Source: an uncultured Methylotenera sp.
GTDB taxonomy: Bacteria; Pseudomonadota; Gammaproteobacteria; Burkholderiales; Methylophilaceae
Direction of reading: 5' to 3'
DNA: 7,939 nt
NCBI RefSeq assembly: GCF_946479685.1
Contig: NZ_CAMLGS010000058.1
Span: 1 to 7,939 of the forward strand
Each line of letters begins with the position of its first letter. Position 1 is the first letter of the stretch. Position numbers and translations under genes: made by a program. Below the pieces are notes generated by a model. It saw nothing but the letters and a program-made list of their open reading frames with translations, was not told the origin of the DNA and did not search any database. This document shows positions 6,399 through 7,939 of this stretch, in pieces.

Positions 6399-7145
6399 TT
6401 AAGCTGGTGGCAAAATCGTAGGTTCACTTTCTTCTTCCTTAGAAGTGAACCTTGCCACCACAATGCCTAACTCATACAGCAGCCACATCGGCATAGCCAG
6501 CATAAACTGGGAAATAACATCGGGTGGCGTGACCACTGCTGCAACCACAAACGCACCTACCACCACATAACCTCTTGCCTCTTTTAACGCATGGATGGAC
6601 ACCCAGCCAAAGCGCGCTGCCATTACTACGGCAATCGGCACCTCAAATGCCAGACCAAACGCACAAAACAGTGTAATGATAAAGTCCAGGTAATTACCGA
6701 TATCGGTCATCACCGCAACACCTACCGGTGCCGTACCGACGATAAAGCCAAATATCACAGGAAAAACAAGGAAATAAGCGAAAGCCATCCCGGACAGGAA
6801 CAAAAAGCTGCTGGCCAGAATAATAGGAATCATAAATTTCTTCTCATGCGCATACAGGCCTGGTGCTACAAACGACCAAATCTGATACAAGGTATGTGGC
6901 AATGACAGCAAAAAGGCCGTCATCATCGCCACCTTCATTGGCACAAAGAATGGGGTAGTCACTGCGGTGGCAATCATTTGCCCACCTGCTGGCAGCTTGC
7001 TTAACAAAGGCGCAGCAAGCAAAGCGTAGATTTCATTGGCAAATGGGAAAAGTGCAATAAAAACCAGGATAAAGCCAGCTACGATACGCAGCAAACGATT
7101 TCTTAATTCAATTAAGTGGGAGATAAAATTTTCTGTAGGGGTCAC
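6399..7145 (-). CDS. tatC: Sec-independent (twin-arginine) translocase subunit TatC
   Basis: TatC is the multi-spanning receptor that binds twin-arginine signal peptides and, with TatB, forms the substrate-docking complex. The 248-residue protein has the six-helix layout. The conserved N-terminus (FISHLIELRNRLL, E13), the first cytoplasmic loop (FVAPGLYAHEKK, E101) and AFGLAFEVP (E168) correspond to E. coli E15, E103 and E170. It starts with GTG at 7145, 8 bases after the tatB stop. No strong ribosome site is visible there, but an in-frame stop close upstream leaves GTG as the only sensible start that keeps the conserved N-terminus. Translation is probably coupled to tatB. The last residues (SKEEESEPTILPPA) are acidic and encoded over a 10-bp inverted repeat. 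It is last in tatABC. Confidence 0.97.
   Translation of the reverse strand: MTPTENFISHLIELRNRLLRIVAGFILVFIALFPFANEIYALLAAPLLSKLPAGGQMIATAVTTPFFVPMKVAMMTAFLLSLPHTLYQIWSFVAPGLYAHEKKFMIPIILASSFLFLSGMAFAYFLVFPVIFGFIVGTAPVGVAVMTDIGNYLDFIITLFCAFGLAFEVPIAVVMAARFGWVSIHALKEARGYVVVGAFVVAAVVTPPDVISQFMLAMPMWLLYELGIVVARFTSKEEESEPTILPPA
6420..6452. repeat. Perfect 10-bp inverted repeat at the tatC/protease 3' junction
   Basis: AGGTTCACTT (6420-6429) and AAGTGAACCT (6443-6452) are exact reverse complements around a 13-base loop. The repeat lies in the last 18 codons of tatC and begins 24 bases after the plus-strand protease stop. On the plus strand no T-run follows. On the minus strand only ACGATTTT follows. 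As the two genes are 2 bases apart and converge, this hairpin is the only visible candidate for a 3'-end or termination structure. Confidence 0.55.
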
Positions 7146-7153
7146 AGCAGTCG

Positions 7154-7513
7154 CTAATCTTTAACGGAAGTTGTGGAAGGTGCTTGCGGTTTAGCTGCAA
7201 GGTCTGCGCTATCATCGCCCAATTGCTGGGCGCTCTGATTAATCGGGTCAACTGTTTCTGCAATATAGTCAACACCGCTCTTTAAACCAGCTTGCGCGCT
7301 TTCTGTCGCCTGCTGGATTTCTTGCTGTAGCTTTTGCAGCTCGGCAAAGCGTGATTCACGATTCACCTCTTCTTTAATCTGCGCCATATAGCGCTGCATA
7401 CGCCCCACCATAGTACCAATGGTGCGCGCTACTTTAGGCAGCTTTTCAGGGCCAATCACAATCAGCGCCACAATTGCGATTACCACCAACTCAGAAAATG
7501 CAATATCAAACAT
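7154..7513 (-). CDS. tatB: Sec-independent translocase subunit TatB
   Basis: TatB pairs with TatC in the receptor complex for folded Tat substrates. The 119-residue protein has one N-terminal membrane helix (about 5-21) starting MFDIAFSEL, with the family's acidic E8. The hinge GPEKLP (21-26) and an amphipathic helix (KVARTIGTMVGRMQRYMAQIKEEV) follow, then a Gln/Glu-rich, probably coiled-coil stretch around 50-75 and a loose acidic tail. The conserved FDIAFSE start and the GPE(K/R)LP hinge distinguish TatB from TatA. An ATG with AGG about 5 bases upstream fits. It lies 43 bases after tatA and 8 bases before tatC on the same strand, in the usual A-B-C order. Confidence 0.97.
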   Translation of the reverse strand: MFDIAFSELVVIAIVALIVIGPEKLPKVARTIGTMVGRMQRYMAQIKEEVNRESRFAELQKLQQEIQQATESAQAGLKSGVDYIAETVDPINQSAQQLGDDSADLAAKPQAPSTTSVKD

Positions 7514-7556
7514 GCTGCCTAGACCTTATCACTAGAAACGCATTTCAACATTACTG

Positions 7557-7910
7557 CTATTTAGCAGCAGTGGTTGATTTAGCTTTTGCTGGCGCTTTTT
7601 TTGCTGTAGTTGATTTAGCTTTAGTCGCGGTTGTTTTGCTGGCAGCTGATTTTGCCGGCGCCCTTTTCTTGGCCGCTGGTTTAGCCGGGGCCACTTCCAC
7701 CGCTTCGCCTTCAATCACCGCTGAGTTATGCGCAATCTGCTCTTGCTGAGGCGCATCTGCCGCAGCATTTTTGCCTTCATTTACTGCGTCTTTAAAATTC
7801 TTTACAGCACCACCAACATCACCGCCAATATTACGCAGTTTTTTTGTGCCAAACACGAGCACCACAATGAGTAAAACTACCAACCAATGCCACCAAGCTC
7901 CGATTCCCAT
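7557..7910 (-). CDS. tatA: Sec-independent translocase subunit TatA, with Lys/Ala-rich tail
   Basis: TatA polymerises at the loaded TatBC receptor to let folded proteins cross the inner membrane. The 117-residue protein has a short N-terminal membrane helix (about 6-20, [15 protein letters not shown]), the F20-G21 hinge, and the amphipathic helix [20 protein letters not shown] (21-40). An acidic linker spans 41-73. Residues 74-117 are composed only of A, K, P, R, S and T, with 12 lysines and one arginine, and carry KAKSTTA twice with a 12-residue period (97-103 and 109-115). TatA is usually about 70-90 residues long, so this basic tail is an extension. The ATG has a strong ribosome site (AGGAGA, about 6 bases upstream). 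The gene starts 29 bases from the right edge, so its promoter or upstream partner is outside. Confidence 0.95.
   Translation of the reverse strand: MGIGAWWHWLVVLLIVVLVFGTKKLRNIGGDVGGAVKNFKDAVNEGKNAAADAPQQEQIAHNSAVIEGEAVEVAPAKPAAKKRAPAKSAASKTTATKAKSTTAKKAPAKAKSTTAAK
7573..7622 (-). repeat. Short direct repeat, 36-base period, in the 3' end of tatA
   Basis: GTTGATTTAGCTTT occurs at 7573-7586 and again at 7609-7622 (plus-strand reading), exactly 36 bases or 12 codons apart and in frame. Each copy falls within the codons for KAKSTTA of the TatA tail. The tail has probably grown by in-frame duplication, and its length may vary between strains. Confidence 0.7.
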
Positions 7911-7939
7911 TGCTACTCTCCTAATTAAATATGATTAAA

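Noticed and set aside
7532..7714. Minus-strand frame rich in Lys, Gln and Arg overlapping tatA
   Set aside because: It is a shifted frame of the repetitive tatA tail. The tatA frame has the conserved TatA N-terminus and a strong ribosome site.
7474..7749. Plus-strand open frame encoding a hydrophobic Ala/Val/Leu-rich peptide
   Set aside because: It is the antisense of tatA and the start of tatB. Its apparent hydrophobicity is the mirror of Lys/Ala codons, and no ribosome site or family resemblance was seen.

Overview
The window looks like chromosomal core DNA of a moderately AT-rich betaproteobacterium. The genes resemble those of Methylophilaceae-type methylotrophs or nitrosomonads, but that assignment is an inference from protein character, gene order and base composition and was not tested by a search. 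All genes are intact except the first tRNA, which the left edge cuts. No mobile element, CRISPR array, phage gene or recently acquired island is visible, and no stretch over 300 bases lacks a gene.

Layout, left to right. (1) Positions 1-207, minus strand: tRNA-Thr(UGU), then tRNA-Tyr(GUA) running off the left edge. A strong promoter whose -10 box lies in a perfect palindrome drives them. This order matches the start of the conserved Thr-Tyr-Gly-Thr-tuf operon. (2) Positions 253-4068, minus strand: petA-petB-petC (Rieske protein, cytochrome b, cytochrome c1 of the cytochrome bc1 complex), then sspA and sspB. petA to sspA are packed 2-5 bases apart, and an intrinsic terminator separates sspA from sspB. 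A promoter lies about 200 bases upstream of petA. (3) Positions 4329-5078, minus strand: a Nif3/YbgI-family metal protein. (4) Positions 5224-6396, the only plus-strand gene: a membrane-anchored, single-PDZ HtrA protease of the AlgW/DegS type. (5) Positions 6399-7910, minus strand: tatA-tatB-tatC, encoding the complete twin-arginine translocase, convergent with the protease at a 2-base gap.

How the genes fit together. The bc1 complex carries electrons from quinol to cytochrome c. Its Rieske subunit is folded with its 2Fe-2S cluster in the cytoplasm and exported by Tat, so tatABC and petABC in one neighbourhood make functional sense. The protease faces the periplasm and probably monitors envelope folding. 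SspB delivers ssrA-tagged products of stalled ribosomes to ClpXP, and SspA acts with RNA polymerase. No undescribed system is evident. The points most worth a second look are a Lys-Arg Tat motif and N-terminal Cys-Gly-Cys in the Rieske protein, a PVWY Qo motif and 15-residue haem-ligand spacing in cytochrome b, a histone-like Lys/Ala tail on TatA, and several hairpins at operon boundaries.
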